From Agarilytica sp033852175 (lineage in GTDB: Bacteria > Pseudomonadota > Gammaproteobacteria > Pseudomonadales > Cellvibrionaceae), in assembly GCA_033852175.1 (NCBI GenBank), contig JAWSUY010000013.1:62001-126000 (forward strand): 64,000 nt of DNA, read 5' to 3'. Of the stretch, positions 1-7,875 are shown piece by piece. Each line of letters starts with the position of its first letter. The stretch's first letter is position 1. A model generated the notes under the pieces. That model worked only from the letters and a program-made list of their open reading frames with translations. It was not told where the DNA came from and ran no database searches. Made by a program: the position numbers and the translations under genes.

Positions 1-304
1 TGGGCAGAGTGCTGAATTCAACGAAACTCAGTATAAAGCCAATAAATACCGCGTCAGCTGTAGAAAGTTGACCTAGGGCGGTTTCGAAGCGGTGTGGCGA
101 AATCCATTTCAGTACGGCGTAAGAGACTAATGTGTAAGCAAAGGCAATTGCAATTACAATGGATTCAAGTTGAGAAATGTTGGACAGCAAACTTCCTGCG
201 GATACCGTTGCAGCCGCAGCAAAGCAGATGATCGCGCGGCTTTCGGCCTTATGTAAAGAAGCTTTTGAAGAACTTATAGCCTCAAGGGTTTGTGTTTGCT
301 TCAT
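1..304 (-). CDS. Membrane protein, N-terminal part only (runs off the left edge)
   Basis: An open frame on the minus strand starts at the ATG at 304 and stays open to base 1, so about 101 residues are visible. The peptide begins MKQTQTLEAISSSKASLHKA and then shows hydrophobic stretches compatible with three membrane segments: one around AIICFAAAATVSAG, one around IVIAIAFAYTLVSYAVL, and one starting at DAVFIGFILSFVEF. The family cannot be named from this part; such an N-terminus could precede a cytoplasmic signalling or enzymatic domain outside the window. It is oriented like the next gene but separated from it by about 110 bases. Confidence 0.6.
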   Translation of the reverse strand, partial: MKQTQTLEAISSSKASLHKAESRAIICFAAAATVSAGSLLSNISQLESIVIAIAFAYTLVSYAVLKWISPHRFETALGQLSTADAVFIGFILSFVEFSTLP

Positions 305-416
305 GTCACTTGTTTTTATTGGGTGGAATGACGATAGTCACGTGCTTTAGTGGGGCTTGTCAATTGTTTTGATGGGGTAAGCGTTATAATCGTATGTTTA
401 AATTACGCTTGGCGAC

Positions 417-1715
417 TTATTGCTGAATCTTTAGGTCGAGGTATTTTTCTTCTAGGCTGGCATAGCGGGTTTCTAAGTCTGTAATATCTTTTTTGAGTTT
501 CGTGGTTTCGCCTGATTCAACGATGACTGAGCGTTTTTCATCTTTCAATTTTTTCGTCAGTTTGCGATTCTCAGAGGTTAAAGAGTAGACTTTTAGTTCG
601 TACTCATCTTTGGTTTTTCGAATTTCTTGTAATTGGGTTTTAATGCTAGGCAAGGCTTTAAGTCGGCCTTTTAATTGGTCTAATTCTTTGTTGGCATTGT
701 TCAGTTCATCTTCCATTAATTGAATGCAGGTTTCCGATTCTTGCATAAAGCGTTTCTGTTTATCGAGTTCACCTTGTAGCCCCTCAACAATCTCAACTCG
801 TTCCTCATCCGTACTCGCGTTTTTAAGTCTATCCTGCAATTGGGTGATAAGTTTGTGTTGGTCCGCAGCCACTACTCGCAGGTGTCTAAGTTCTCCTGCT
901 GTCTCTTGATCTGTTGTTTCGACCTTTTCAATTATTGTCTCGGGATCCCCTACGCCTTGCTGAATAATCTTGTCAACGGTTCCATAGGATGCGTGGTAGC
1001 TTTCGAGAGCACTTTCGATTTTGCCGCCACTATCGACCTCTGAAACTAATTCGGTAAGGTCTTTGTAGTGCGATTTAGCCTTTTCTTTACTCGCTTCCCA
1101 GAGTTCTTCTAAGTCAAAATAAAGCGCCTTAAATTTCTCAAGATTGTTTATTCGCTTCTTGGCATTGGTGAGTTCTTGATTGAGGGTGTCCAGCTCTTCT
1201 TGATCCGTGGCTCCTTCGGGTTCGGCCGTATAGTCTTCGTAAAAATCAAATATTTGCTGATATTTGCCTCTTATTTTTGACCATTCTAGGCCGTCTGAAT
1301 CGGGATCAATATCGGGATCTACAGCCGCGAGCAGAGCTTCCTTTTCTGCCAATAGCATGGCGTAGCGTAATGCCGCGGCACGGCGAGGTAGCTCGGTATC
1401 TGGGGCAAGGTCTAGCACTATGTCTCGATCGGGGCTAAGGCTTGCGTGATGAGCTCGAGTGATATCAAGCTGTTCATCAACCTGGTTTAAATAGGTTTGG
1501 CAAGATTGCTGCTTCGATTCTTCTGGGCTTGTGGTCGGGGGAGGTGGGGAGGATGTCGCAGTTTTAAGGTCTTGAACAATCTCACCCATACGCGTTTGAA
1601 GTTTTTTGATCAGTTTACGCAAAGAGCGGTTTTGCACTAACAAAATGACGCAAAATATCATCAGCACAGCGCCTACTTCAGCTGCAGCAATAAGTACGAT
1701 ACTGTCTATTTGCAT
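417..1715 (-). CDS. Single-pass membrane-anchored coiled-coil protein
   Basis: I chose the ATG at 1715 because the protein then opens directly with a hydrophobic anchor (MQIDSIVLIAAAEVGAVLMI). The frame extends further upstream, but that extension has no membrane-protein or coiled-coil character. The 432-residue product has one N-terminal transmembrane helix, a basic stop-transfer patch (RSLRKLIKKLQTR), a Pro/Ser linker, and then a long charged region rich in Glu, Lys, Leu and Asp with heptad-like spacing up to the C-terminus (ENRKLTKKLKDEKRS). This suggests a cytoplasmic coiled-coil rod tethered to the inner membrane, as in scaffold or envelope-organising proteins. No catalytic motif is seen and I do not recognise the family. 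Confidence 0.75.
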   Translation of the reverse strand: MQIDSIVLIAAAEVGAVLMIFCVILLVQNRSLRKLIKKLQTRMGEIVQDLKTATSSPPPPTTSPEESKQQSCQTYLNQVDEQLDITRAHHASLSPDRDIVLDLAPDTELPRRAAALRYAMLLAEKEALLAAVDPDIDPDSDGLEWSKIRGKYQQIFDFYEDYTAEPEGATDQEELDTLNQELTNAKKRINNLEKFKALYFDLEELWEASKEKAKSHYKDLTELVSEVDSGGKIESALESYHASYGTVDKIIQQGVGDPETIIEKVETTDQETAGELRHLRVVAADQHKLITQLQDRLKNASTDEERVEIVEGLQGELDKQKRFMQESETCIQLMEDELNNANKELDQLKGRLKALPSIKTQLQEIRKTKDEYELKVYSLTSENRKLTKKLKDEKRSVIVESGETTKLKKDITDLETRYASLEEKYLDLKIQQ

Positions 1716-1925
1716 CGGTGTAGTGAACCCTGTCTTTGTTGTCTGGCACGGATTGGCGCTTATACCAATATGTATGGAGTATGGCCCAGTTTTTAGCAGT
1801 CTGCGACTTAATGACTGTGGGAGTGGGATCTGTGGCGCTTTTAGGCGTAAAAATGTGTTTGCGGACTCTTTTTTGTAGACCATGAACGGGGGAGGGATTA
1901 GCTTTAATAGGCTAAGGCCAATTAA

Positions 1926-2012
1926 ACCCCTTCGGGGTGCGCGGCTACGCCGCTTGCTCAAATGCTGAGCATTTGTCGAACCCTGCGAGGGTTCTCATTC
2001 CCTCCCTCAGCA
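1926..2012. repeat. Cluster of four short hairpins with an inverted tRNA-Ser 3' fragment
   Basis: Four near-perfect inverted repeats follow one another almost without gaps: ACCCC/GGGGT (1926-1938), GCGGC/GCCGC (1941-1953), CAAATGC/GCATTTG (1959-1975) and AACCCT/AGGGTT (1979-1993). The reverse complement of about 1979-2012 closely resembles the plus-strand sequence of the tRNA-Ser T-arm and acceptor end 40 bases away (shared blocks TGAGGGAGGGA and ACCCTCG). It sits between the coiled-coil gene and the tRNA terminator. It may be a recombination scar or a dispersed genomic repeat. Confidence 0.6.
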
Positions 2013-2014
2013 CA

Positions 2015-2049
2015 TACAAAAAAGCCCGCTGTCGCGGGCTCTTTTTTTG
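2015..2049 (-). terminator. Bidirectional rho-independent terminator after tRNA-Ser
   Basis: A perfect 7-bp stem AGCCCGC/GCGGGCT with a TGTC loop (2023-2040) is flanked by an A-run on the left and a T-run on the right. It therefore gives a U-tract in either direction. It lies a few bases past the CCA end of the minus-strand tRNA. Confidence 0.85.
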
Positions 2050-2051
2050 TA

Positions 2052-2141
2052 TGGCGGTGAGGGAGGGATTCGAACCCTCGAACAGTTTAACCCGTTACAC
2101 GCTTTCCAGGCGAGCTCCTTCAGCCACTCGGACACCTCACC
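2052..2141 (-). tRNA. tRNA-Ser (anticodon GGA)
   Basis: On the minus strand a 90-nt cloverleaf is readable. It has acceptor GGTGAGG paired with CCTCACC, discriminator G and an encoded CCA. The anticodon loop is CTGGAAA (anticodon GGA at plus positions 2105-2107). The variable arm is long, as expected for a class II serine tRNA, and the T-arm is GAGGG-TTCGAAT-CCCTC. It reads UCC/UCU serine codons and resembles the E. coli serW-type tRNA. Confidence 0.97.
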
Positions 2142-2156
2142 ATCTGAAGGCGGCAC

Positions 2157-2185
2157 ACTCTACACAAAGGGGGCGGTAAAGGCAA
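2157..2185 (-). promoter_or_regulatory. Sigma-70 promoter of tRNA-Ser
   Basis: Read on the minus strand, TTGCCT (plus 2180-2185) and TAGAGT (plus 2157-2162) are separated by exactly 17 bases. They are followed by a GC-rich discriminator (GTGCCGCC) just ahead of the tRNA. GC-rich discriminators are typical of stable-RNA promoters under growth-rate or stringent control. This is inference from sequence only. Confidence 0.55.
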
Positions 2186-2225
2186 TGCTCGCGAAGGAAG
2201 TGCGGTTTCTTTGGGGGCCGTGATA

Positions 2226-3110
2226 TTAGTCTTTGCTCACTTTGTCGCCGGCTTGGAACCCAGAGCCTTCAATAACATTGCCTTCTGAATATGAAGCTTC
2301 AACTTCTGTGATTTTAATTTTACCAAGAATGGTGTACTTGATTTTAAGTATTGCGCCCGTTTCTGGATCTTTAATTACTTTCCGTTGGCGTTTGACAACC
2401 ATTACGTCGCCAACTTTTAGCCCGCCATTATCCCCCTTATTTAAGGTGAGTAAGCTGCCTTCTACATCGGCTACTTTTATATTACCAGACTGTCTTCCAC
2501 TGGCTGAGCTTTTACCTCCAACCGTTAAGTCGGCTTCAGCTAATTTTTTCACAACATCCTTGATCGCTTTACGCATTGATGCGCTCGCATGTTTTTCATT
2601 CCAGCTTTCGCCGCCGCCAATGCCGAAGACTCTGATGTTAAGCGAGGATTTGTAGCCTTCTCCTATTTCTGCGAAAACGATACGACCTGTTGTGGCGTTG
2701 ACGATTCGTACATCTACGGCTGCATGGTAACCTTTCTTGCCGATGTTAACGCCTTGGCCGCCGCCGCCAGAGCTGCTTTGTCCGTATTCCGTAACGGCAC
2801 CTGTGACGATGTACTCAACGCCGATGATCTTACCGATTCTTGCGGCGGTAGCCGAGTCAATGCGGCCGCTTTCCCCTAGGTTTTGTTCTTCCATAACGGT
2901 GGTCAGGCGATCCCGTTCGAAAATCTCGAAATCGGTTCCTTTCACCAGTTGTGTTGTCAATATGTCCGAAGCACCGCGCCCAATTCTCCAGTCGCCGTAT
3001 TGCGATCGGTTTTCAAAATCCATCACGGCAACGCGAGGACCTGCTAATACGGACGCGGAAGTAATTGATAAGACAACGGCGATGGCCATTGAGGTGAAAA
3101 ATTTGTGCAT
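2226..3110 (-). CDS. CsgG-family secreted protein
   Basis: The 294-residue protein starts at an ATG with a good AGGAGTGA ribosome site. It has a signal peptide ending near SASVLA-GP. The N-terminal half matches the CsgG/HfaB pattern: VAVMDFENRS, then SDILTTQLVKG, FEIFERDRLTTVMEEQ and a GVEYIVTGAVTEYG strand. The C-terminal half (about 210-294) looks like a small beta domain with the repeated phrases GGLKVGDVMVV and GNVIEGSGFQAGDKV. Unlike true CsgG there is no Cys at the cleavage site, so it is probably a soluble periplasmic or surface protein, not a lipoprotein pore. No curli genes are nearby. The exact function is unknown. Confidence 0.8.
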   Translation of the reverse strand: MHKFFTSMAIAVVLSITSASVLAGPRVAVMDFENRSQYGDWRIGRGASDILTTQLVKGTDFEIFERDRLTTVMEEQNLGESGRIDSATAARIGKIIGVEYIVTGAVTEYGQSSSGGGGQGVNIGKKGYHAAVDVRIVNATTGRIVFAEIGEGYKSSLNIRVFGIGGGESWNEKHASASMRKAIKDVVKKLAEADLTVGGKSSASGRQSGNIKVADVEGSLLTLNKGDNGGLKVGDVMVVKRQRKVIKDPETGAILKIKYTILGKIKITEVEASYSEGNVIEGSGFQAGDKVSKD

Positions 3111-3318
3111 GTGTAAGTCACTCCTAGTGGGTTACCGTGTTTTCGGCGTTAATACTAAACCAAACGACCGAAAAATACAGTGGAAGGTCTAGATCGCTGA
3201 TAGTAGGTTTTATTTTGATCATAATGTAGGGGCTTCATAGAAAATCCCTGGTCAATAAATGTACTTTTCTTTGGTCGATTCCAGTCTGGTTTTATGAAAA
3301 ACGAGCTTCGTTTTCATT

Positions 3319-3340
3319 CATATCGTTGTGATACGATATG
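3319..3340. promoter_or_regulatory. Perfect 8-bp inverted repeat upstream of the lipoprotein gene
   Basis: CATATCGT and ACGATATG are separated by six bases, 34 bases before the ATG at 3375. It could be an operator or a 5'-UTR hairpin. No U-tract follows, so it is not a terminator. Confidence 0.4.
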
Positions 3341-3374
3341 CGCCGATATTTGTTAGGCCTATTGCGGAGGATTC

Positions 3375-3683
3375 ATGCGTTATTTTATCGTTAGTTTTTT
3401 GGTTGCGAGCATTACAGCTTGCCAGTGGGTAAAGCCTACAGATGCAGGGCATCAGGTCTCGTTGGTGAAGTTGGCGCATATTATGAATTGCGAAAAATTG
3501 GGTGCTACAACCTCTAAGGTGAAAGCTCGAGTGGGCCTAGTAAGGCGTAAAGAGCGAGAAGTTGTTGATGACTTGGTTATCTTGGCGAAGAATGAAGCAG
3601 CACAGATTGGTGGTGACACGATCATCGCAGAAGGTAAGCTAAATGAGGGGCAGCAGACCTTCGATATCTACCGTTGTTTGTAA
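3375..3683 (+). CDS. Small DUF4156-like lipoprotein
   Basis: This 102-residue protein starts at an ATG with a strong GGAGG site five bases upstream. A short signal peptide ends in the lipobox ITAC, so Cys16 should be lipidated. The mature part (CEKLGATTSKVKARVG, then LVILAKNEAAQIGGDTIIAEG and a final IYRCL) follows the layout of DUF4156 lipoproteins: a Cys-containing first strand, an Asn/Ala-rich helix and a GA/GGDT turn. It is probably periplasm-facing with unknown function. It lies between the CsgG-like gene, which is divergent, and htpG. Confidence 0.75.
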   Translation: MRYFIVSFLVASITACQWVKPTDAGHQVSLVKLAHIMNCEKLGATTSKVKARVGLVRRKEREVVDDLVILAKNEAAQIGGDTIIAEGKLNEGQQTFDIYRCL

Positions 3684-3711
3684 AACTTTGGAATCTCCTT
3701 GATTGCAGGGT

Positions 3712-3737
3712 GTTGAATTAATTTTCATAGCCCCCAC
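3712..3737 (+). promoter_or_regulatory. Sigma-32 (heat-shock) type promoter of htpG
   Basis: GTTGAAT (3712-3718) is followed after 12 bases by CCCCCAC (3731-3737). This is a close match to the sigma-32 layout CTTGAAA-N11-16-CCCCAT. It lies about 100 bases before the htpG ATG, in agreement with the known heat-shock control of htpG. Confidence 0.65.
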
Positions 3738-3837
3738 TTTCTCGTTATCGCATCGATTCGTTGCCGAAGGGTTACGAGTCGATGATAAATTTCTTAAATT
3801 CGAAAATTAACGTTTAGATAACGAGGAGCTTGCCATT

Positions 3838-5766
3838 ATGACAGCTGAGGCAACCAAAGAAACACGCGGTTTTGAAACAGAAGCGAAACAGCTTCTTCAT
3901 TTGATGATCCACTCTCTGTACTCCAATAAAGAGATTTTTCTACGTGAATTGGTCTCAAATGCATCGGATGCTGCCGATAAGCTGCGCTTCGAAGCTCTAG
4001 ATAAGGATGAACTTTACGAAAACGATCCAGAACTTAAGATTCGTATTGAGTTTGATAAAGAAGCCAAGACCGTAAGCATTAGTGATAATGGAATAGGCAT
4101 GACACGTGAAGAGGTGATTACCAATTTAGGGACTATCGCCAAATCAGGTACCGCTCAGTTTCTTTCTGACTTATCGGGTGATCAACAAAAAGATTCCCAG
4201 CTTATTGGTCAGTTTGGCGTTGGTTTTTACTCGGCTTTCATCGTTGCGGAAAAAGTGGAAGTTTTCACCCGTAGAGCAGGAGCTCCAACGTCGGAAGGCG
4301 TACATTGGGAAAGTAAAGGCGAAGCTGAATACGCGATTGAAACCGTTGAGAAGGCTGATCGAGGTACGACCATCGTACTTCACCTGCAAAGCGGGCAAGA
4401 AGAGTTTGCCGATGGGTATCGTCTGCGTTCTATTATCAAGAAATACTCTGATCATATATCTTTGCCTATCGTAATGACGAAAGAAGTTATGCCATCTGCT
4501 GACCCAGAAGGGAAAGAAGGCGAAGAGAAAGAGGTTGCAGCTCCAGAAGACGAAACTGTTAACACAGCTACAGCCCTATGGACGCGGTCTCGTTCAGATA
4601 TTTCAGACGAAGAATACAAAGAACTTTATAAGCATCTTTCACACGATTTTTCTGATCCGATGAAATGGTCGCACAACCGCGTTGAAGGCAAGTTGGATTA
4701 CACTAGTTTGTTGTACATTCCTGCACGCGCTCCGTTTGATATGTATAACCGTGACTCTGCGCGTGGCCTTAAACTCTACGTTCAGCGTACTTTTATCATG
4801 GATGACGCTGAGCAGTTTTTGCCTTTGTATCTTCGTTTCGTAAAAGGCGTGGTCGATACTAACGATCTGTCACTTAACGTTTCTCGTGAAATATTGCAAA
4901 AAGACCCCAGCATCGACACCATGCGTTCGGCTATCACTAAGCGTGTATTGGATACCTTGAGCAAAGTTGCCAAAAAAGACCCTGAAGCTTACGCAGAATT
5001 TTGGACGCAGTTCGGTGAGGTGCTAAAAGAGGGACCGGCGGAAGATTTTGCTAACAAAGAAAAAGTGGCTGGTTTATTCCGGTTTGCATCTACGCATACG
5101 GATACCGATGTTCAAGATCAATCGCTTGCAGATTACATTTCTCGCTTAAAAGAAGGCCAAGACAAAATCTACTATGTTGTGGCTGACAGCTTTACCACTG
5201 CGAAGTCTAGTCCGCACTTAGAAGTATTCCGCAAAAAAGGTATTGAGGTGTTGATATTGTCCGATCGTGTTGATGATTGGATGATGGGGCATTTAACCGA
5301 ATTTGATGGCAAGTCTTTTCAAGATGTCGGTAAAGGTGCTCTTGATCTTGGTGATTTAGACTCTGAAGAAGAGAAAAAAGAGCAAGAAAAAGTCGAAGAA
5401 CAATTTAAAGACTTTGCTGAGCGTGTTAAAGAAGCTCTAAAAGACCGCGTTGAAAGTGTTCGTGTCACGAATCGCTTAACGGACTCTCCTGCATGTTTGG
5501 TTGTTGGCGAACACGATATGGGCGCGCAAATGCGTCGTTTAATGGAGCAGGCTGGGCAAAACCTTCCTGAGACAAAGCCAACGATAGAAATCAACCCAGA
5601 GCATCCGTTGTTACAAAAAATGGATAAAGAATCTGATGAAGATCGCTTCAGTGATTTGGCCTATGTTATCTATGATCAGGCTAATCTAGCTGAGGGTGGA
5701 ACTTTGGATGATCCAGCGGCTTACGTTCGCCGTCTTAATAAACTACTGTTAGAAATCAACGCTTAA
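3838..5766 (+). CDS. htpG: Chaperone HtpG (bacterial Hsp90)
   Basis: A cytosolic ATP-dependent dimeric chaperone of 642 residues, the usual family length. The N-terminal GHKL ATPase is clear: FLRELVSNASDAADKLR with the catalytic Glu, then SDNGIGMT and the GQFGVGFYSAF lid motif. A short acidic linker (about residues 218-240, EGKEGEEKEVAAPEDE) joins it to the middle domain, which carries ARAPFDMYNRD, the YVQRTFIMDDAEQFLP stretch and the conserved SLNVSREILQ. The C-terminal dimerisation domain closes with an AAYVRRLNKLLLE helix. A sigma-32-like promoter precedes it and a long hairpin follows it. Confidence 0.98.
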   Translation: MTAEATKETRGFETEAKQLLHLMIHSLYSNKEIFLRELVSNASDAADKLRFEALDKDELYENDPELKIRIEFDKEAKTVSISDNGIGMTREEVITNLGTIAKSGTAQFLSDLSGDQQKDSQLIGQFGVGFYSAFIVAEKVEVFTRRAGAPTSEGVHWESKGEAEYAIETVEKADRGTTIVLHLQSGQEEFADGYRLRSIIKKYSDHISLPIVMTKEVMPSADPEGKEGEEKEVAAPEDETVNTATALWTRSRSDISDEEYKELYKHLSHDFSDPMKWSHNRVEGKLDYTSLLYIPARAPFDMYNRDSARGLKLYVQRTFIMDDAEQFLPLYLRFVKGVVDTNDLSLNVSREILQKDPSIDTMRSAITKRVLDTLSKVAKKDPEAYAEFWTQFGEVLKEGPAEDFANKEKVAGLFRFASTHTDTDVQDQSLADYISRLKEGQDKIYYVVADSFTTAKSSPHLEVFRKKGIEVLILSDRVDDWMMGHLTEFDGKSFQDVGKGALDLGDLDSEEEKKEQEKVEEQFKDFAERVKEALKDRVESVRVTNRLTDSPACLVVGEHDMGAQMRRLMEQAGQNLPETKPTIEINPEHPLLQKMDKESDEDRFSDLAYVIYDQANLAEGGTLDDPAAYVRRLNKLLLEINA

Positions 5767-5780
5767 TCAGCGTTGCCTCC

Positions 5781-5826
5781 GTTTCTTTCTCTGAGGCTTT
5801 TTAGTTTAAGCCTCTAAGAAAGAAAC
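5781..5826 (+). terminator. Long hairpin after htpG, probable terminator
   Basis: The outer stem GTTTCTTTCT (5781-5790)/AGAAAGAAAC (5817-5826) and the inner stem GAGGCTT (5793-5799)/AAGCCTC (5808-5814) are joined by a 2x2 internal mismatch. Together they give 17 paired bases. Only a weak T-rich tail follows (GATTTTCC). It sits 15 bases past the htpG stop. Confidence 0.55.
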
Positions 5827-5977
5827 GATTTTCCTCCTCAATATTCCTATCCTTTCTCTGTACTTTAATCTTTGTGAAACGTAAGCTCCGTGGGCGTTAA
5901 ACGTTGAAGGCTTAATCACGGATGTTCACGGCAGTATTAATTGCAGCTATATTCATAACAAAAAAGAGAAAACCCAT

Positions 5978-6997
5978 ATGACCGATTTACTGACCATTAC
6001 AGTCTTAGGAGGCGGTAGTTTCGGTACAGCTATTTCCAATATTATTGCCGCGAATGGTCATAAAACCTATTTGTGGATGCGTGATATTAAACGGGCAGAA
6101 AAATGTCAGAAAGAGCGCGAAAACCCGGAATATTTGCCGGGTTATACTCTCAACGATAACTTGAATGTCACCAGTGAATTGGCCTCATGTGTTGAAAAAA
6201 GTGATCTCATCGTTATTTCAGTGCCCAGTCACTCTTTTAGGCAAGTTACACAGCTAGCAGCTCCGCATGTTAAGCCTGGAGCGATTGTTGTCAGTACGAC
6301 CAAGGGTATTGAGGCGGATACTTTTTGCCTAATGAGCCAAATTCTTGATCAAGAACTTACCGATACGCGCAACGCGGTGTTGAGTGGACCCAATTTTGCG
6401 AAAGAAATTATCGATAATCAATACACCGGTTCTGTTGTTGCAAGTGATAGTACTGAGGTTTGTGAGTGTGTACGAAAGGTTTTCTCATCCGATACCTTTC
6501 GTATTTACAACAATCCAGATCGCTTTGGGGTAGAGCTGGGCGGTACGCTCAAAAATATTTATGCCATTGTGACGGGAATGGCAACGGGAATGGGCTGTGG
6601 CCAGAACACCATTGCCATGCTTTTAACGCGAGGTTTAGCGGAAATGGGTCGCTTTGCCAGTGAATCTGGCGCCAAACCGATGACCTTTTTAGGGTTGGCT
6701 GGTGTGGGCGATTTATTTTTGACCTGCACCTCAAATCTCAGTCGAAATTATCGTGTAGGCTATGCCATCGGTAAAGGCCAAACCTTAGAGGATGTTCTAA
6801 AAGAAATTGGTCAGGTTGCGGAGGGGGTGAATACCCTCAGGCTCGTGAAAGAAAAAGCGGATAAAATGAATGTGTACATGCCACTTGTTCAGGGGCTGTA
6901 TGCCGTTTTATTTGAGGGGCAGGACATTATCACTGTTGTACAAGGTTTAATGACCGGCGAAATGGCAAGTGACGTAGATCTACAAGGGGGTGTGTGA
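5978..6997 (+). CDS. gpsA: Glycerol-3-phosphate dehydrogenase [NAD(P)+]
   Basis: Reduces dihydroxyacetone phosphate to sn-glycerol 3-phosphate for phospholipid synthesis in the cytosol. The 339-residue sequence has the Rossmann motif GGGSFGTAIS at residues 10-19. It also has the family signatures STTKGIE, LSGPNFAKEI, the catalytic-Lys segment GGTLKNIYAI, and LTCTSNLSRNYRVG. The C-terminus follows the family (VAEGVNTLRLVKEKA). The next gene begins on the stop codon (TGATG overlap), so gpsA and the DUF4389 gene are translationally coupled. Confidence 0.97.
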   Translation: MTDLLTITVLGGGSFGTAISNIIAANGHKTYLWMRDIKRAEKCQKERENPEYLPGYTLNDNLNVTSELASCVEKSDLIVISVPSHSFRQVTQLAAPHVKPGAIVVSTTKGIEADTFCLMSQILDQELTDTRNAVLSGPNFAKEIIDNQYTGSVVASDSTEVCECVRKVFSSDTFRIYNNPDRFGVELGGTLKNIYAIVTGMATGMGCGQNTIAMLLTRGLAEMGRFASESGAKPMTFLGLAGVGDLFLTCTSNLSRNYRVGYAIGKGQTLEDVLKEIGQVAEGVNTLRLVKEKADKMNVYMPLVQGLYAVLFEGQDIITVVQGLMTGEMASDVDLQGGV

Positions 6998-7323
6998 TGG
7001 ATAAGCAATTAAAAGCGAATATTACATCAAGTGAACTTTGGTTAAGGCTGATTTACATGGTGTTTTTTGGCGTGTGTTTGCAGCTTGTTCGGATTGTGAC
7101 GTGGGCAGTTGTTGTACTGCAATTTTTCTTGGTCTTGATTACCGGAGGGGACAACGAGTACTTACGCAACTTTGGATTAACTCTTTCGCGATATGTTTTT
7201 CAAGTGTTTAAATTTCTAACCTACAACTCTGAAGAAAAACCTTTCCCGTTTTCTGATTGGCCGACAGCCGAGGTGGCGTCCCCAGAAGATGAAGCGGATA
7301 TTACAAAGGGCTCTGAGGCATAG
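6997..7323 (+). CDS. DUF4389 inner-membrane protein
   Basis: The ATG at 6997 overlaps the gpsA stop (TGATG); a GTG one codon earlier is also possible. The 108-residue protein matches DUF4389: a hydrophobic segment (LIYMVFFGVCLQLVRIVTWA) continuing into VVVLQFFLVLITGG, then a family-typical NEYLRNFGLTLSRYVFQVFKF stretch and a PFPFSDWP motif, ending in an acidic tail. It probably forms two membrane helices. The function is unknown. Position after gpsA and before sixA suggests one transcription unit. Confidence 0.85.
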   Translation: MDKQLKANITSSELWLRLIYMVFFGVCLQLVRIVTWAVVVLQFFLVLITGGDNEYLRNFGLTLSRYVFQVFKFLTYNSEEKPFPFSDWPTAEVASPEDEADITKGSEA

Positions 7324-7367
7324 CTGTTTAGTGCCAAGTAAGCCAATATTTGATGACGAGGAAAAGT

Positions 7368-7838
7368 ATGGAATTGTTCGTATTACGTCATGGGCATGCT
7401 GAACCACATGCCTCACGAGACCAGCTCAGAGCTCTGACTACACGCGGTAAACAGCAAGTAGAATCTACCATTCGCGCCAATAAACAGCACTTGCTAAGCG
7501 TGCAAAGCTTATTGGTGAGTCCCTACCTACGAGCGCAGCAAACCGCAAAGATTACGGCTCATGAATTGGGTGGTCTTCCGTCTCTAAATAACGAGTTACT
7601 GGTTCCGGGGGCATACCCTACTTTACTCATTCAGCATCTTCATGACCTTTATCACCAGAAATCGGTTAATTCACTATTGTTGGTGAGTCACCAACCCTTA
7701 GTGAGTGTGTTAATTGGGGACTTATGTGTCACAGACCCAATCGACTGCTCTATGTCGACGGCATCGTTGGCTGCAATTGATTTTGAGATACTGGCAAGTG
7801 ATTGTTGCCAGCTACGTTGGATTCGGCATGTCGACTGA
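7368..7838 (+). CDS. sixA: Phosphohistidine phosphatase SixA
   Basis: I start at the ATG at 7368 because a GAGG site sits a few bases before it. Possible upstream starts add only a short basic extension. The 156-residue protein has the histidine-phosphatase signature RHGHAEPH at residues 7-14, with His8 as nucleophile. It also has the LLVSPYLRAQQTA segment and the second catalytic His in LLVSHQPLVSVL. SixA removes phosphate from phosphohistidine proteins, including PTS and HPt domains. It follows gpsA-DUF4389 in the same direction. Confidence 0.92.
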   Translation: MELFVLRHGHAEPHASRDQLRALTTRGKQQVESTIRANKQHLLSVQSLLVSPYLRAQQTAKITAHELGGLPSLNNELLVPGAYPTLLIQHLHDLYHQKSVNSLLLVSHQPLVSVLIGDLCVTDPIDCSMSTASLAAIDFEILASDCCQLRWIRHVD

Positions 7839-7875
7839 AAAAACAACAATGATATTTCGAGGATGATGCTGCGCT

